Below are positions 21,918-33,521 of a DNA stretch of 64,000 bases, piece by piece. This DNA is from Pohlia nutans. Taxonomy: Eukaryota > Streptophyta > Bryopsida > Bryales > Mniaceae. The notes beneath the pieces are model-generated. The model was not told the origin of the DNA. It saw nothing but the letters and a program-made list of their open reading frames with translations, and searched no databases. Location: positions 17,998,113 to 18,062,112 of the forward strand of contig CM040092.1 of the NCBI GenBank assembly GCA_022496805.1. Direction: 5' to 3'. Each line of letters begins with the position of its first letter. Positions within the stretch are counted from its first letter, which is position 1. Made by a program: the position numbers and the translations under genes.

Positions 21918-23513
21918 AGTCATTATGCCGCGGCCAAGAGCATCCGAAGGTTGGGGTTGGACTACAACAACATCCATGCATGTCCAGATGGTTGTGTACT
22001 TTACGAGGATGAAAATGCGGAGTTGCAGACATGCCCAAAGTGTTCGAAGTCCCGATGGTTGGAGGGCACAAACTCAATCCCGGCGAAGGTGATCCGGCAC
22101 TTCCCGCTAATACCCCGCCTGAAACGGATGTGGCGATCGCTTGAGATTGCCGGCATGTTGACGGGTCATACAAAGCATATTAGTGACGATGGCATAATGC
22201 GATCCGTGGTTGACAGTCCTGCATGGAAGCACATCAACATGGACGATGCGTTTGAGAACTTCAGAAGTGAGACCCGAAACATGCGCCACGCATTAGCACT
22301 GGACGGCGTCAATCCTTTCAAATTGAGCAACACAAACTGGTCGACGTGGCCAGTGCTGGTATTGATATACAATTTGGAGTCGTGGTTCGTCACCAAGAAG
22401 TTCTTCATTTCGTTGTGCATTTTGATCTCGGGGAAGCGGTCGCCAACTGCGACAAACATTGATGTATTTCTGCGCCCATTGTTGAACGAGCTACATGAAC
22501 TTTGGCGAGGTGTCCCAGCACAGGATTTCACCCAACCCGTGGGGTCACGACGCTTCAACCTACGCGGGTTGCTGATGTGGACTATTTCAGATTTTCCAGC
22601 GTACGGCTTAATCTCTGGCCTATGCTGTAAGGGATATAAAGGTTGTCTTTGTTGTGGCCCAGAGACGGATGCTCGATCGGCGAAGACAGGGGATCTGCGT
22701 CCCGACCGTACGACGAGAGGTTCAAAGATTGTGTTCGGGGGAATACGTCGGTATCTCGCTCGTCACCATCTATACCGTCGAAACACTCGGTTTAATGGCA
22801 AGCGTGAGACCCGCACGGCGCCTCCAACCGTTTCCGGGCTTGACGTCATCAGGTACGCTGCGTGGCGGCAATCATACCTGGATCTTGGTGGCAGGGAAGG
22901 AGGTCCAGCTGACCTTGTTCACAGCACGGGCGTCAAGCGTCTGAGCGCATTCTTTGAACTCCCGTACTGGCAGGTAAACCGAACCTGAGTGTCATATTTT
23001 GGCATATGTCGTGGGCAGTGTATCACTGAGGCAAAACAGTGTAGACGTTACAGCATTGCGTGTGGATGTCTTTGGAGACATGTCTGATGTCTGTGAAGAC
23101 GTCCACGTAGACATCAATGAAAACAGACAGACGTTGCCGGCAGCGTATGGCAGCATCGCGTCAATCTGAGCACAACGAATACGGCTGTAATCAGAATGTC
23201 GTGGTAATTTGTAACAGCATCTGAAGGTTCGACACGTGTTGGACGTCATGCACTGCGAGAAGAATCTATGCGAGAACATTTTGAAGACTCTTTTTGGAAT
23301 GAACGACAGCCCAGGAAGTCGTCAAGATGTGCAGGACTTGAACATACGTGAGGAGATCTGGTTGCAGCCCCCACGACGCCAAGGTGACGAATACTACATG
23401 CCGCAGGCCCCGTTCATATTGAAGCCAGAGGAGAAGCGAGAGTTTGTCCATGGAAAAGTTGTCCTTCAAAAGGACTTACATTGTAAAATTCAACTAAATG
23501 CAAACTTCTAGGA
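21918..23513 (+). pseudogene. CACTA TNP2 transposase, core part after the insertion
   Basis: Continues the frame left at 10529: SHYAAAKSIRRLGLDYNNIH, then ACPDGCVLYEDENAELQTCPKCSKSRW (21975-22056). Conserved TNP2 core segments follow: YNLESWFVTKKFFISLCIL, TNIDVFLRPLLNELHELW, LLMWTISDFPAYGLISGLCCKG, GVKRLSAFFELPYWQ. An intron at 22974-23226 (CAG|GTAAAC to CTGAAG|GTTCG) joins in phase to VRHVLDVMHCEKNLCENILKTLFG. Similarity to the family stops after EEKREF (about 23451), and the last residues before the TAG at 23511-23513 look foreign, so the C-terminus is lost. Apart from the insertion and this truncation no stop interrupts the core. Confidence 0.85.
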
Positions 23514-23546
23514 TCCAATGCTGGACTAAGGGAAAAAAACTATGAA

Positions 23547-25121
23547 CTATATATTGTAACGGTAACATTGGGTTGGAGTACTGAGATTGTATGGGTTCGC
23601 TTTCATCGAGTTCACTGCATGGGCCACGGTCCAATGCTCTTTCGGGTCGTCCTTGGTGAGGCCATCCAAAACCCTATTCAACATCACACGGGTCGAATCG
23701 CATCCTTTAAAGAGCGTTGATGACGACACATCGTTATATATATATCGTGTGAGCTTCCCCGTTGCATATGCCTCTGATTTCATGGTATTCTTTGTCTGTT
23801 TAGTGCCAGGAGAGACAACCACCCCATCAACTTCCTGGGGCAGCATATACCACATCTCCGGTGCAATCCACCATCGCGCCGTCTTTTTCGCTTGCAGGTC
23901 CGCCTCGTCTCTTGCCCAGTTCAATGAAAGAGGTTCTTCACCACTCCAAGATGCCATGCCCCAGTCGCACACTCCAATGTACACATCTTCTGGTAACTCC
24001 GGTGGAAAATGTAGGAGGATGTTGGATGGGCTCAAATCGTTGTGCAGCACGCCGCTTTTGTATAACACATCGATGATGTTCATGAAGGCCCAAGCTAGCC
24101 AAGCCTGCTGCTTACGAAATGCCGCAATCTTCCGACGGACCTCTATATCCATCCCTTCCAACGCAAGTAACGTTGAGGGGTGTATCGTGGTGAAAGGCCA
24201 TTCAATCCGCTTCACCGACAGTAGTGAATTTCCATTCCACCATATGGTGAACGCAGACATGTTCTCCGCCGATAACGCAAAGAATTTTATCATTCCCGGG
24301 TGGTCCACGGGATTGACTAGGGCCTCGATGGAAAGTTCCTTTCTTGCCCTGGTTTTGTCTTTGTGGGCGATCTTGCTTGTCTTCTCAGCAAAAACCATAT
24401 GACTTGGAATCGGTGCAAAATTATGAATTGATACTTGCCGCACCTTGCCATACGCCCCCTGAAATTGCTCACCACTTTTGCACACAATTTCAGCTGACCT
24501 CGGAATCCACATGATTCCGGTTCTACCGTGTGAAGAAAGATGACCCACCAGCAACTTGTCAGCCCATGGAGGCATACGTGTCGCGTTCGCTTTCACCTGC
24601 CTGGCGTAATTCTTCCACCAAACCAGCTTCTCATATTCTAGGTCCATCGTAGTGGTAGTTAATAGGGATTTTTCTGCCCCGGGGTGAAGTGTTTCATAAA
24701 GCTGCGTTGGATTGTACACGCCTTGCTGCACTTGATTATGGAACCACAGTCCATAGCCCTCAGTAGTGGGAGCATCATGATGCCTTGCATCATTTAGGAC
24801 GGCGTCGGATAAATACACCTTCATGTCCTCAATTACTACGGCGAGGCCATGCACTCCGTGGTGCAAGTACTTGGTTTCCAAATACTCCTTCGACTTCTTC
24901 TTATAGAACTGCAAGGTTGAGCGCTGAATTAGAAACAGACAGCCCTTTGAGGGGATATGGGGCCGGTTTCTCCTCTCCTCCGGTGTCATGTGCTTCCTTT
25001 TTTTTCCTGAGCCTCCAAAAGTAGAACCTGACAGCGAGGTACTCTGCGCTTGAGAACTACTCCCTCCAATGACTTTGATGCTTTGTGGTGGGTCCATGGC
25101 CCTAGTCCCAATAGAAGCACT
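23547..25121 (-). pseudogene. Divergent protein kinase, main part (split by copia)
   Basis: Ser/Thr-Tyr-type kinase fold; would phosphorylate protein substrates if intact. Numbered from the Met at 25097 (516 residues): Ser-rich N-terminus with a basic KKRK at 32-35, an N-terminal region of about 200 residues of unknown role, and a glycine loop FQGAYGKVRQV (212-222). The probable ATP-binding Lys is in FAEK (~239) and the helix-C Glu in RKELSIEAL. The catalytic loop is LHNDLSPSNILL (351-362), the metal loop DWG instead of DFG (378-380), and WIAPEMW (410-416) marks the activation-segment end. All catalytic residues seem present, but HND and DWG are unusual. The N-terminus continues in frame beyond the copia insertion to 30742. 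The stop at 23547-23549 lies about 35 bases from the CACTA remnant, tail to tail. Confidence 0.8.
25117..25121. repeat. Copia target-site duplication, left copy
   Basis: GCACT directly before the left LTR, repeated at 30531-30535 directly after the right LTR. Confidence 0.9.
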
Positions 25122-25378
25122 TATTGAGGTAATTGATGTACGGTAGTATTGCTAGGAGCCAAAGAGGTTCGGGTGCTAAATAATGGTGTGTGGGAAGAGG
25201 GGTTAGGCATGGGCTGATCTCTAGAGTGTCCTTGTGATGAGTTATCCCATATGGTTTGTCCATGGTGACCCCCTAGTGTACACTACTTAAGGTGGAAGGC
25301 CTTTGAGTAAAGATCATCTCTTTCTACGCATTCCTTGTGTGTGTGTGTGCCTTGTGCTCTCATCTCTTACCTTCAATA
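25122..25378 (+). repeat. Copia left LTR
   Basis: Starts TATTGAGG (right LTR: TGTTGAGG) and ends CCTTCAATA, an imperfect inverted pair. A GTGTGTGTGTG tract lies near the 3' end. The sequence after it, GGTTATGGGCCC, should contain the primer-binding site; I could not assign its tRNA. Confidence 0.95.
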
Positions 25379-26207
25379 GGTTATGGGCCCACTCATGTGT
25401 GTTGCATGAGTCTTTGATTGCATTGAAGCAATTAGTTCGAGGTCGTTGCGGAAGAGGTTGATTTGGAGCTTTTGGGAGCATTTTGGAGCGTTTTGGAGGA
25501 GTCTTCTCTCTTGGAGGTGTGCACGGGCTGAAGTTACACGTGGGAGCACTCTTCTTGGTCGATCTCTTCCTTTGGATTTCCAAGTTTTTCATTCCAAGCC
25601 TCTTTTGTAAGTGGAACATCGTTTCCTTCAATTTGATGCACTTGTAGTCATACAAGTGATTTGTGAGGTGTTGAGGCTCTAAGGGAGGGTCTATGGTATG
25701 ATCTAAGTGATTGGGCACTTGCATTGAGGTGTTGCATGTGTTTCATAGCCTTGGAGTGCTCAATTTTCATTTGGGGTTACTTTATGCACTTGGGCGCACA
25801 CAGGTGCGGTTTTGAGCAATTTCAATGCATTTAGGGTTTCAAGGGGCTTATGTGAGTCCATGAGCATTGATATAGTGCTATTGAGGGACACAAAGGTGTT
25901 GATTACGTGCATTGAGTGATTGGGAACACTAAGGTGTTGATTTGGGTCAATCGGAGTAGTGGGAGCTCCATTGAGTGATTTGAGGTGTTTTGGTTAACAT
26001 CTTTGCAATTTGGGTGAGCTACCTTCGCATTTGAGTGTTGGAAGGTGTGTGTGGAGCACAAAGGTGCTGATTTGTTGTTTAGGGTTGAACTAGAGGCATT
26101 GGAAGCACAAAGGTGCTACTTTCTATCAAAAAATCATATAAAAAAACGAGTGTGGTTATTGAGTTTGAGGGTTTAATTGAGTGAGGAGGCATTCGTGAGT
26201 AAGGATC
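25379..26207 (+). other. Copia 5' untranslated leader
   Basis: No frame. The words GAGTGATTTG, AAAGGTGTTG and GCACAAAGGTGCT recur loosely through 25900-26120, a mildly repetitive leader. Confidence 0.7.
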
Positions 26208-29200
26208 ATGGCATCTTATGAGGGTGAGGGTCCCAAAGTGGTGGACAAGTTCGATGGCGTGAATTTCCACTTGTGGAAGTTCAAAATGGAGATGGTCATG
26301 GCGGAGAAGGAGTTGTGGGACATTGTCGATGGTAGTGAGGAGCCCCCTCAATCTACTACCGACCCGGGCGTGATGCAAGCATATTTGAGGCGCGAGAAGA
26401 AGGCATTTGCCATCTTGGCTCTCAATCTTTCGGATTCCCAACTCGCGCACATTCGTTCGTGCAAGACACCCCGCGAGGCATGGGCCAAGCTTTGCAACAT
26501 TCACGAAGCAAAGAGTTTGGCCAACATATTGTTTTTGCGGCGCAAGTTCTTCACCATCAAGATGGAGGAAGAAGACGACATGTTGGCGCACATCAACAAA
26601 GTCAAGGCACTCGCGGATCAACTCAACGGTGCGGACGTGACCATTTCCGATGGGGATGTTGTGATGACCCTTTTGGAAAGCCTACCACCCTCGTACGAGT
26701 ATCTCATCGTGGCCACGGAGTCAAGGCCCATTTCGGAGCTCACATTGGACTATGTGACCTCGCGGTTGTTGCACGAGCTCTCGCGGCGAAAGGAGAATGA
26801 GTCTCGTGGAGATAGTGCGGCTCTCATGGCAAAGCAATCCAAGAATGGAGGCGGTGGGAGCTCTAGCGACAAGGCGTGCTTCTATTGCGGTAAGAAGGGC
26901 CACATTGCCAAGTTTTGTTACAAACGCAAGAGGGATGAGAAGGGGGAGAGTGCAAACAACACTAAAACTCGTGATGATGATGATGAGTATGCGTTTACTA
27001 TGCGGTATGTCTCTTGGGATGCAAGCATGAGTGATGGCAAAGACAAGTATGCAATGATGACAAGCAATGTATTGTGCAATGGTAGTACGAGTGATTGGAT
27101 TGTTGATTCGGGAGCTACAAGCCACATGTCACCGCATAAAACTTGTTTTCATTTGTATGCTCTCATTAACCCAAGGAGAGTGATTTTGGGGGATCATAAG
27201 GTGCTTGAGGCCAGTGGCAAAGGCCAAATTGTTGTAGACACCGAGGTGAGGGGTCGTGTGAAGACAATCACTATCCAAAATGTCCTCCACGTTCCCAAAT
27301 TAACGGCAAATTTACTATCGGTGCGGCAATTAGTGGCAAAGCACTTGAGGGTTGAGTTTAGTGATAAGGGGTGTTATGTGTTGCCACCGAGTCGAGATGA
27401 GGTGGCCATCATTGAAGAACACGAGGGCTTGTACCACATCAACTTCTCGAAGGTGCATTCCAAGGAATCGGCGGTGTTGGCGCATTCAAACTTGAAGGAC
27501 GACAAGTTGGCGTTGTGGCATCGTCGACTAGGCCATTTGAACATCAAGAGTGTGAAGACACTACGCGGCATGGTAAGTGGCATGGACCTTCATCAATTGA
27601 AAGTGGATGCTTCTTCATTCACTTGTGAAGGTTGTATTGAAGGCAAGCAACAACGGTTGCCATTTACGGTTGAAGCGGCGACTCGGGCCACGAAGGTTTT
27701 GGAGATCGTGCATTCGGATGTGTGTGGCCCAATGAAGACCACGTCGATAGGAGGTTGCAAGTACTTTGTGACCTTCATCGATGACTTTTCAAGGAAGATT
27801 TGGCTCTACCCAATCAAGGCCAAGAGTGAGTGCTTCGACAAGTTCAAGGAGTTCAAGACATTGGTGGAGAACCAATCCGAGATGAAGATTAAGATGTTTT
27901 GATCGGACAATGGCGGCGAGTACATGTCCAAGAAGTTTGACGAGCTATTGAAGAAAGAAGGCATCGCACTCCAAACTTCGGCCCCGTACACGCCTCAACA
28001 AAATGGAGTTGCGGAGCACGCAAATCGCACCATTGTAGAGATGGCGAGGAGCATGTTGCACGCTCAAAACTTGAAGTTGGACCTTTGGGCGGAAGCGATG
28101 GTGAATGCGGTGTACACTCGCAATCGGTGTCCAACAAGCGCGGTTGAAGGCATGACACCGGAGCAAGCATGTAGTGGGAGGCAACCATGTGTTGCACACA
28201 TGCGCATCTTCGGATGCATTGCATACACAAAGGTTCCCAACAAACGGAGGACTAAACTCGAGGCTAAGGCCTTAAAGTGTGTATTTCTTGGGTATTGTGA
28301 AGGTACCAAGGCGTATAGACTCATGTCGGTGGACACGAGGAAGATCATTCGGTCACGTGATGTGACATTTTGTGAGGAGTCTACGATGGAGGCTCCTTTG
28401 GAGGTTGGTCCAAGTGGGAGTAGTGGAGACGTGTTGGTGGACACACCCTCCAAGTCCCCTAGTGTTGTTGATGTAGGTGATGAGGACGGTGATGACGAAG
28501 ATGGTGACACAGAGGTTGTTGAAGCGCCATCAAGCTCAAAGGCCAAGAATGGCGCAAAGGACGCGCAAGAGGAGCAAATTTCTTCAAGCGAGCGGCGGTA
28601 CCCCGAGAGATTGCGCAAGCCACCTGGAGAATGGTGGAAGAATCACATCTTCCCTCAAGAGGATGACGAGCATGCAAATGTGGCATTATCGGATGGTCTA
28701 TTGACCATTCGAGAAGCCATGCAAGGTGAGAATGCGGTCAAGTGGGAGCGCGCCATGCAAGAGGAGTACGACTCTCTAATTGCTAATGGTACGTGGCAAT
28801 TAACTCCCATTCCAAAAGATCGCAACCCCATTGGTTGCAAATGGGTGTTTCGGACAAAGAGGGATGTTTCGGGTAATGTGGTGCGTCACAAGGCAAGACT
28901 AATAGCCAAGGGGTTCGCGCAAATGCATGGGATAAACTTTCACGAGACGTTTGCTCCTGTGGCCAAGTTCACCACCATTCGATGCATTCTTGCCATTGGA
29001 GCGGCTATGGACTTGGAAATGCATCAAATGGATGTGAAGACCGCATTTTTGAATGGCGATTTGGAGGAGGACATCTACATGGTGCAACCCGAGGGCTTTG
29101 TGCAACAAGGTAATGAGCACCTTGTTTGTAAGTTGCAAAAATCATTGTATGGGTTGAAACAATCTCCAAGAGCGTGGTACCAAAAGATTGACACGTTCTT

Positions 29201-30296
29201 GCTTGCACACGGGTTTACTAGGAGCATTGCGGATCATAGTCTCTACTTCATGCAAGAGGGGCAAAATGTGGTGATTGTGATTATATATGTTGATGATTTG
29301 ATCATTATTGCAAGCCTCATGAGTTCAATGAATGCATTAAAAGGCATGCTTGAGAGAGAGTACGAGATGAGTGATCTTGGAGAATTGCACTTTTGTCTTG
29401 GTGTTGAGTTTGTGCGAGACAGGGCTACACGCACTATCACCATGAGTCAAGGCAAGTATGTGATGGACGTGCTCAAGAGATTCGGGATGGAGGATTGTAA
29501 GCCCGTGGCAACACCATTGGATGCAAACTCCAAGCTCGTCAAGCTTTCGGAGGAGGAGTATGCGGCGGAGGCCAAATCCATGACGGAGGTGCCATACAAG
29601 CAAGCGGTGGGGTCGTTGATGTATGCGATGATTGCGACACGGCCCGACCTCGCGTATCCAATTAGCGTGGTGAGTCAACACATGGCGAGACCGGGCTCAA
29701 TGCATTGGATGGTGGTCAAGAGGATCATGCGCTAGTTGAAGGGCACAAGCGATGTCAAGTTGTGTCTTGGCGGCAAAGACATTGTGTTGAGCGGCTATTG
29801 CGACGCGGACTACGCGGGAGACACGAGCAATCGAAGATCGACAACGGGCTACATGTTCAAGGTCGGATCGGGAGCGGTATCGTGGAATAGCAAGCGGCAA
29901 CAAACCACGGCGACATCAACGGTGGAGGCCGAGTACATGGCTACGAGCCATGCCACGAAGGAGGCCATTTGGTTGAGGCAACTAATGGTGGATGTGGGTT
30001 GCACACAAGGTGAGGCTACAACGATCATGTGTGACAACCAAGGGTGCATTTCACTTGCAAAGAACCCTACACATCATTCACGCACGAAGCACATTGATGT
30101 GCAATACCACTTCATTCGGGAGAAGTTGGAATTGGGAGTTATACGGTTAGAGTATTGTCCAACGGAGCACATGGTGGCGGATGTGCTCACAAAGGGTCTT
30201 TGTAGAGACCGACACCAACGATTAGTAATAGCATTTGGACTTAGAGGCTTTGGCTCTACGCAAAGTGGGAGTGTTGAGGTAATTGATGTACGGTAG
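26208..30296 (+). pseudogene. Copia gag-pol polyprotein with two nonsense codons
   Basis: Single frame from ATG 26208. Gag-type region, then a CCHC zinc knuckle (26877-26918). The protease catalytic Asp is in DSGATSHM (27105). The integrase has its HRRLGH zinc-binding lead and GVAEHANRT block. The reverse transcriptase has QMDVKTAFLNGDLEEDIYM, YGLKQSPRAWYQ and YVDD (29286-29297). RNase H has [10 protein letters not shown] and [14 protein letters not shown]. It is interrupted by TGA at 27900-27902, inside the integrase core beside SDNGGEY, and TAG at 29733-29735, between reverse transcriptase and RNase H. No frameshift is seen. The copy cannot make full-length Pol but may be mobilised by intact relatives. 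Confidence 0.95.
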
Positions 30297-30530
30297 TATT
30301 GCTAGGAGCCAAAGAGGTTCGGGTGCTAAATAATGATGTGTGGGAAGAGGGGTTAGGCATGGGCTGATCTCTAGAGTGTCCTTGTGATGAGTTATCCCAT
30401 ATGGTTTGTCCATGGTGACCCCCTAATGTACACTACTTAAGGTGGAAGGCCTTTGAGTAAAGATCATCTCTTTCTACGCATTCCTTGTGTGTGTGTGTGT
30501 GCCTTGTGCTCTCATCTCTTACCTTCAATA
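30272..30530 (+). repeat. Copia right LTR
   Basis: Matches the left LTR except for three A/G differences (second base; TGGTG/TGATG; TAGTG/TAATG) and two extra bases in the GT tract. Confidence 0.95.
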
Positions 30531-30535
30531 GCACT
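30531..30535. repeat. Copia target-site duplication, right copy
   Basis: GCACT, identical to 25117-25121. Confidence 0.9.
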
Positions 30536-30742
30536 CGCGGTGGGAGAAATCTCAAGATCTTGCACGCCTACCGATATACCTGCCACGCGTTGCGATCCCT
30601 GGCTTTGGTCCCCGCCACCCGATGTAATTGCCACGTGCTGCAACCCTTCGCTTTGGTCCCCAGACGATGGTGTAGCCATAGAGCTCTGTCCTACGGTCCT
30701 GATCCTCTTTGGTGGTTGCTTGAACCCGCTGTTCCGTTCCAT
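30536..30742 (-). pseudogene. Kinase gene, first 69 codons (separated by copia)
   Basis: From the ATG at 30742 (MERNSGFKQPPKRIRTVG) the frame stays open to 30536. Skipping the insert and one GCACT copy, it continues at 25121 with the codons for SASIGTRA and the Met at 25097. The total is 207 + 1575 bases, 594 codons including the stop. This stretch has a basic PPKRIR segment and a Gly/Ser/Gln-rich repeat (SGDQSEG, GGGDQSQGSQ). The frame is open upstream through the minisatellite, but the TATA box at 30895-30902 argues for a start at 30742 or at the Met at about 30676. Confidence 0.75.
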
Positions 30743-30894
30743 ATTTTTGTAGAAAATTTTGAAAACCTCCTCCCCCACAAAGGCCAGAAACTTACCGCCC
30801 CGGAAACCCAAGCAAACTCTGCGTGCGCAGGATTGGTCACGGGTTCCTGTGGGGACCAGTGTGTTCTGGCAGCAGTAAATGAGACGGTTTCCAC

Positions 30895-30902
30895 AATATA
30901 TA
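30895..30902 (-). promoter_or_regulatory. TATA box of the kinase gene
   Basis: TATATA on the minus strand, about 155 bp upstream of the ATG at 30742. A telo-box-like CCTAAACCCTAAC lies just upstream at about 30917-30929, followed by the minisatellite. Assigned by position and by analogy with 47289 and 49801. Confidence 0.6.
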
Positions 30903-30904
30903 GA

Positions 30905-31197
30905 AGCGGCCGTCGGGTTAGGGTTTAGGCAGTCGGGGCACGGCAGTCGGGGCAGGACAGTCGGCGCAGGCCGTCGGATATAGGCCAACGGGATTAGGCA
31001 GTCGGATGGGGGCCGTCGGATCAGGCCGACGGGTTCAGGGCAGTTGGAGGGGGGCCGTCGGATCAGGCCGACGGGTTTAGGGTAGTCGGAGGGGGGCCGT
31101 CGGATCCAGGCCGACGGATTTAGGGCAGTCGGGTTTAAGGCAGACGGATTTAGGGCAGTCGGGGTAGGCAGTCGGGGGTTTAGGCAGTCGAGGGTAG
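30905..31197 (-). repeat. GGCAGTCGG minisatellite upstream of the kinase gene
   Basis: About 20 copies of a GGCAGTCGG / GGCCGTCGG core, spaced 13-25 bp, joined by GGTTTAGG, GGATTAGG or GGGG linkers. Same core as 47309-47690 and 49831-50112, each time directly upstream of a TATA box on the minus strand. Confidence 0.85.
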
Positions 31198-31801
31198 GCA
31201 CTTGTAACTGTCACAGTTAAACTTATATTAATATTAGTAATTTAGTACCATTCGATTATTCATACTAACATCATATTCATTAAAATGAGAGAATTCTTTG
31301 ATAATGAGAGTTTCAGAAATGCACAATTTCCAGAAATTAAAGTCAGAAAAGCAACTCCATGTGAGTACACATTGCACCGTAGAGGTAGAAATTAACTATT
31401 TGACAGAAAATGATATGAAATATACTTGTATTAATAGAAAAAGAACAATGAGTTGCACAACCGTACAGTATCTTTTGCGATCCTTCATGTACAGAAAAAT
31501 ACATAATTAAAATGTTTGAAATCTAAATTCACTGGAATACTAAGTATATCGTAAATCTAACACTAGACTATACAGATGGCAAAACTTTTAATAAAACAGT
31601 GCTAAGACATTTTTCACATGAACAAAAGCATCAATAATGCCATCTACTCTTCATTTTTGCTAATGCCTTCAAAATCTCGGGATCTCGACTATATCCAATA
31701 TCCCTGTTCTTATATTGTTGATATAACTCTTCTCTCTATTTCTCCAATGATTTCAGCTCCCATGCATCCCATAGACGTCAACCATACCCAAATTGAGCTT
31801 A
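31198..31801. other. AT-rich stretch without a gene
   Basis: Begins abruptly after the GC-rich minisatellite. Stops in all frames; no repeat recognised. Confidence 0.5.
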
Positions 31802-32346
31802 GTCGACATGGGTCTTCGATTTTTGGGTAGACAGTGCAGGAACTTGTGGACGTACCAATGAAGGTGCTTTGAAAGGAGAAGGGGCATGTTTGGCAATCAT
31901 ATTGAGGGAGTCAACACCATTTGACTTGAATTCGGCAAGCCATTTGCGCACTACATACAATAAAACTGAAACATGAGTCGGATAAAAATACATCACCACA
32001 AAAAAAGACTAACTAAAGCGATATGTAAAGGATTGTTGAACTTGACGCGTACCTTAGTTTCATGGACTTTCTCATTCATCGCCATGAGTCCATTATCATC
32101 ATACAGCTTCTTTTGAGGCATTCTATCACATATAGAGCGGTACCGCGGCGAAGTTGAAATGGTTTGAGCTTCCAATGGTGACGGCGAACTAACTGGATGC
32201 GGTCTCTTAACACCATTAGGAGGACTGTGCACAACACCATCGTCAATTGGCATGATCGAAAAGTTCATTGTCGACTGTGCAGTAGCTGCCGAGTACATAA
32301 TATGTCCCAAGTCACTCTGCAAAATCGCGTATTGTCCGTAGTCCAA
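31802..32346 (-). pseudogene. Unknown gene remnant, copy 1
   Basis: Minus-strand frame 32346-31993 (LGHIMYSAATAQSTMNFSI, IDDGVVHSPPNGVKRPHPVS) ends at a good donor (AAG|GTACGC). A second frame, RKWLAEFKSNGVDSLNMIAKHA, ends in a stop near 31826 after an acceptor TGTATGTAG (near 31950). The intron phases do not match exactly. Unknown family; a close relative lies at 32505-32786. Confidence 0.4.
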
Positions 32347-32504
32347 AATCGAATCAGTTGAAGCAGCGCAACAAAAATCTAAATCATTGTCCTAAAAAAA
32401 CATATTAGATTGCTAAATGAATGGATCAAACCCCCTTACTTGAAGGGCAAATACCACATCCATTTTTTCAGCTTAGAAATGTTTTTTGCATAATGGAATT
32501 CATC

Positions 32505-32786
32505 CTAAAGCAATCCCAAGGTGAGATCGATAGAGGATGGCATTTTTAATGCAAAAAAGGAGCTCACAAGGTGAAGGCACTTTCTTTTGTTTAGACAAAT
32601 ATCGATAACCTTGTCATCGATGAGCATCATCAAGAAATCCATTGTCAATTGCATGGTGGTTGCCCAATACAATATGTGCCCCAATCCGCTTTCAGTATAT
32701 AACAAACTACCCATAGTCAAAAAAGAATAATTAGAAGCAATACACTTGTTGTCACAATCTAATTCAAGGATTAAAGTAGCATGCAA
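32505..32786 (-). pseudogene. Unknown gene remnant, copy 2
   Basis: LGHILYWATTMQLTMDFLMMLIDDKVIDICLNKRKCLHLVSS aligns with LGHIMYSAATAQSTMNFSIMPIDDGVV...KRPHPVSS of the remnant at 31993-32346. Same strand, about 0.44 kb apart: a tandem duplication, now degenerate. Confidence 0.4.
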
Positions 32787-33521
32787 AGACTAGAAATAAA
32801 TATACAAAATGTAAGTTCATGAAAACATTGGTTGGCGAGTTACACAATCACACTTACGCAATGTGATATATAGTCATATATTCTTTTACTAAACAAAACA
32901 ATAATACACATACCATTGTCTACATAGAATCCAAATGAGTTGCATTAAAACTAAAGTATTACAACCAATACTTACAAGTCTTTGATATTGTGATTCCTAA
33001 ATATGACAAAAAAAACATAAAAGAATCTTCTATTTTGACCTCTTTGTATTGGATTCTATCTGATTCTTTAAAAACAAATGTGTCTTTAGAATTTCTCTCT
33101 TTCCACCAAAAGAAAATAGTATTGGAGTACTTGATTGTTGTCTTAAGCACCCTAAACTTGGTTAAGTCCTCCTTTTAAACAAACTGAAAATATCCCGTAT
33201 TATTGTCTCTTCATAAAGGAAACAATTTTTAGGATATGGCCAAGTGCAAACGTTGAATATAAGAAAAAAGATAATTGATCAATATCAAATTTGTCCCTCC
33301 ATAGCTCTCAAATGACCACCTAAAAAAATTATTACATTATTCGAGTGCATAATTACGTGTTTAATATATAGGACAGTTGTTGACTAAGTACTATAGTATT
33401 TTCACTTGAGAACATAAAATTCTTTATCTAAATTAAGTTCTGCAGTGGATCGGGGAAGAATTCTTTGTTTTTTCCTTCAGATTGTAGTTGCCTCTCTTTC
33501 TATGCCTAGCTTTGTACTTCA
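32787..33521. other. AT-rich left flank of the foldback element
   Basis: No coding frame of note and no strong repeat. Confidence 0.4.

Larger units (their letters stand above)
6076..23515 (+). mobile_element. CACTA-type (EnSpm) element, interrupted by MULE B
   Basis: Defined by a TNP2-type transposase split into 9801-10529 and 21918-23513, plus subterminal tandem repeats at 6.9-7.9 kb rich in AGACATC and GTCCGACATTG words. The same words recur in the last TNP2 intron (22974-23226). I did not find the diagnostic CACTA terminal repeat at either end, so the outer bounds are approximate. On the right the transposase loses homology near 23451 and abuts the 3' end of the kinase gene, so the element is truncated or rearranged there. 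Confidence 0.55.
25122..30530 (+). mobile_element. Ty1-copia LTR retrotransposon, 5.4 kb
   Basis: Complete structure: 257- and 259-bp LTRs, a 0.83-kb leader, one gag-pol frame (26208-30296), a polypurine tract AAAGTGGGAG at 30262-30271 and a 5-bp duplication GCACT. The domain order protease, integrase, reverse transcriptase, RNase H defines Copia rather than Gypsy. It is inserted in the kinase gene in the opposite direction. The LTRs differ by three A/G transitions and one GT repeat, so the insertion is fairly young. Confidence 0.97.

Noticed and set aside
26079..29903. Minus-strand frames across the copia element
   Set aside because: They are shadows of the gag-pol frame, with reverse-translated composition and no domains.
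30905..31197. Proline-rich protein encoded by the GGCAGTCGG array
   Set aside because: All three arrays give Pro/Ala/Thr or Gly-rich translations in several frames. The TATA box lies downstream of the array, so the array should not be transcribed as coding sequence.
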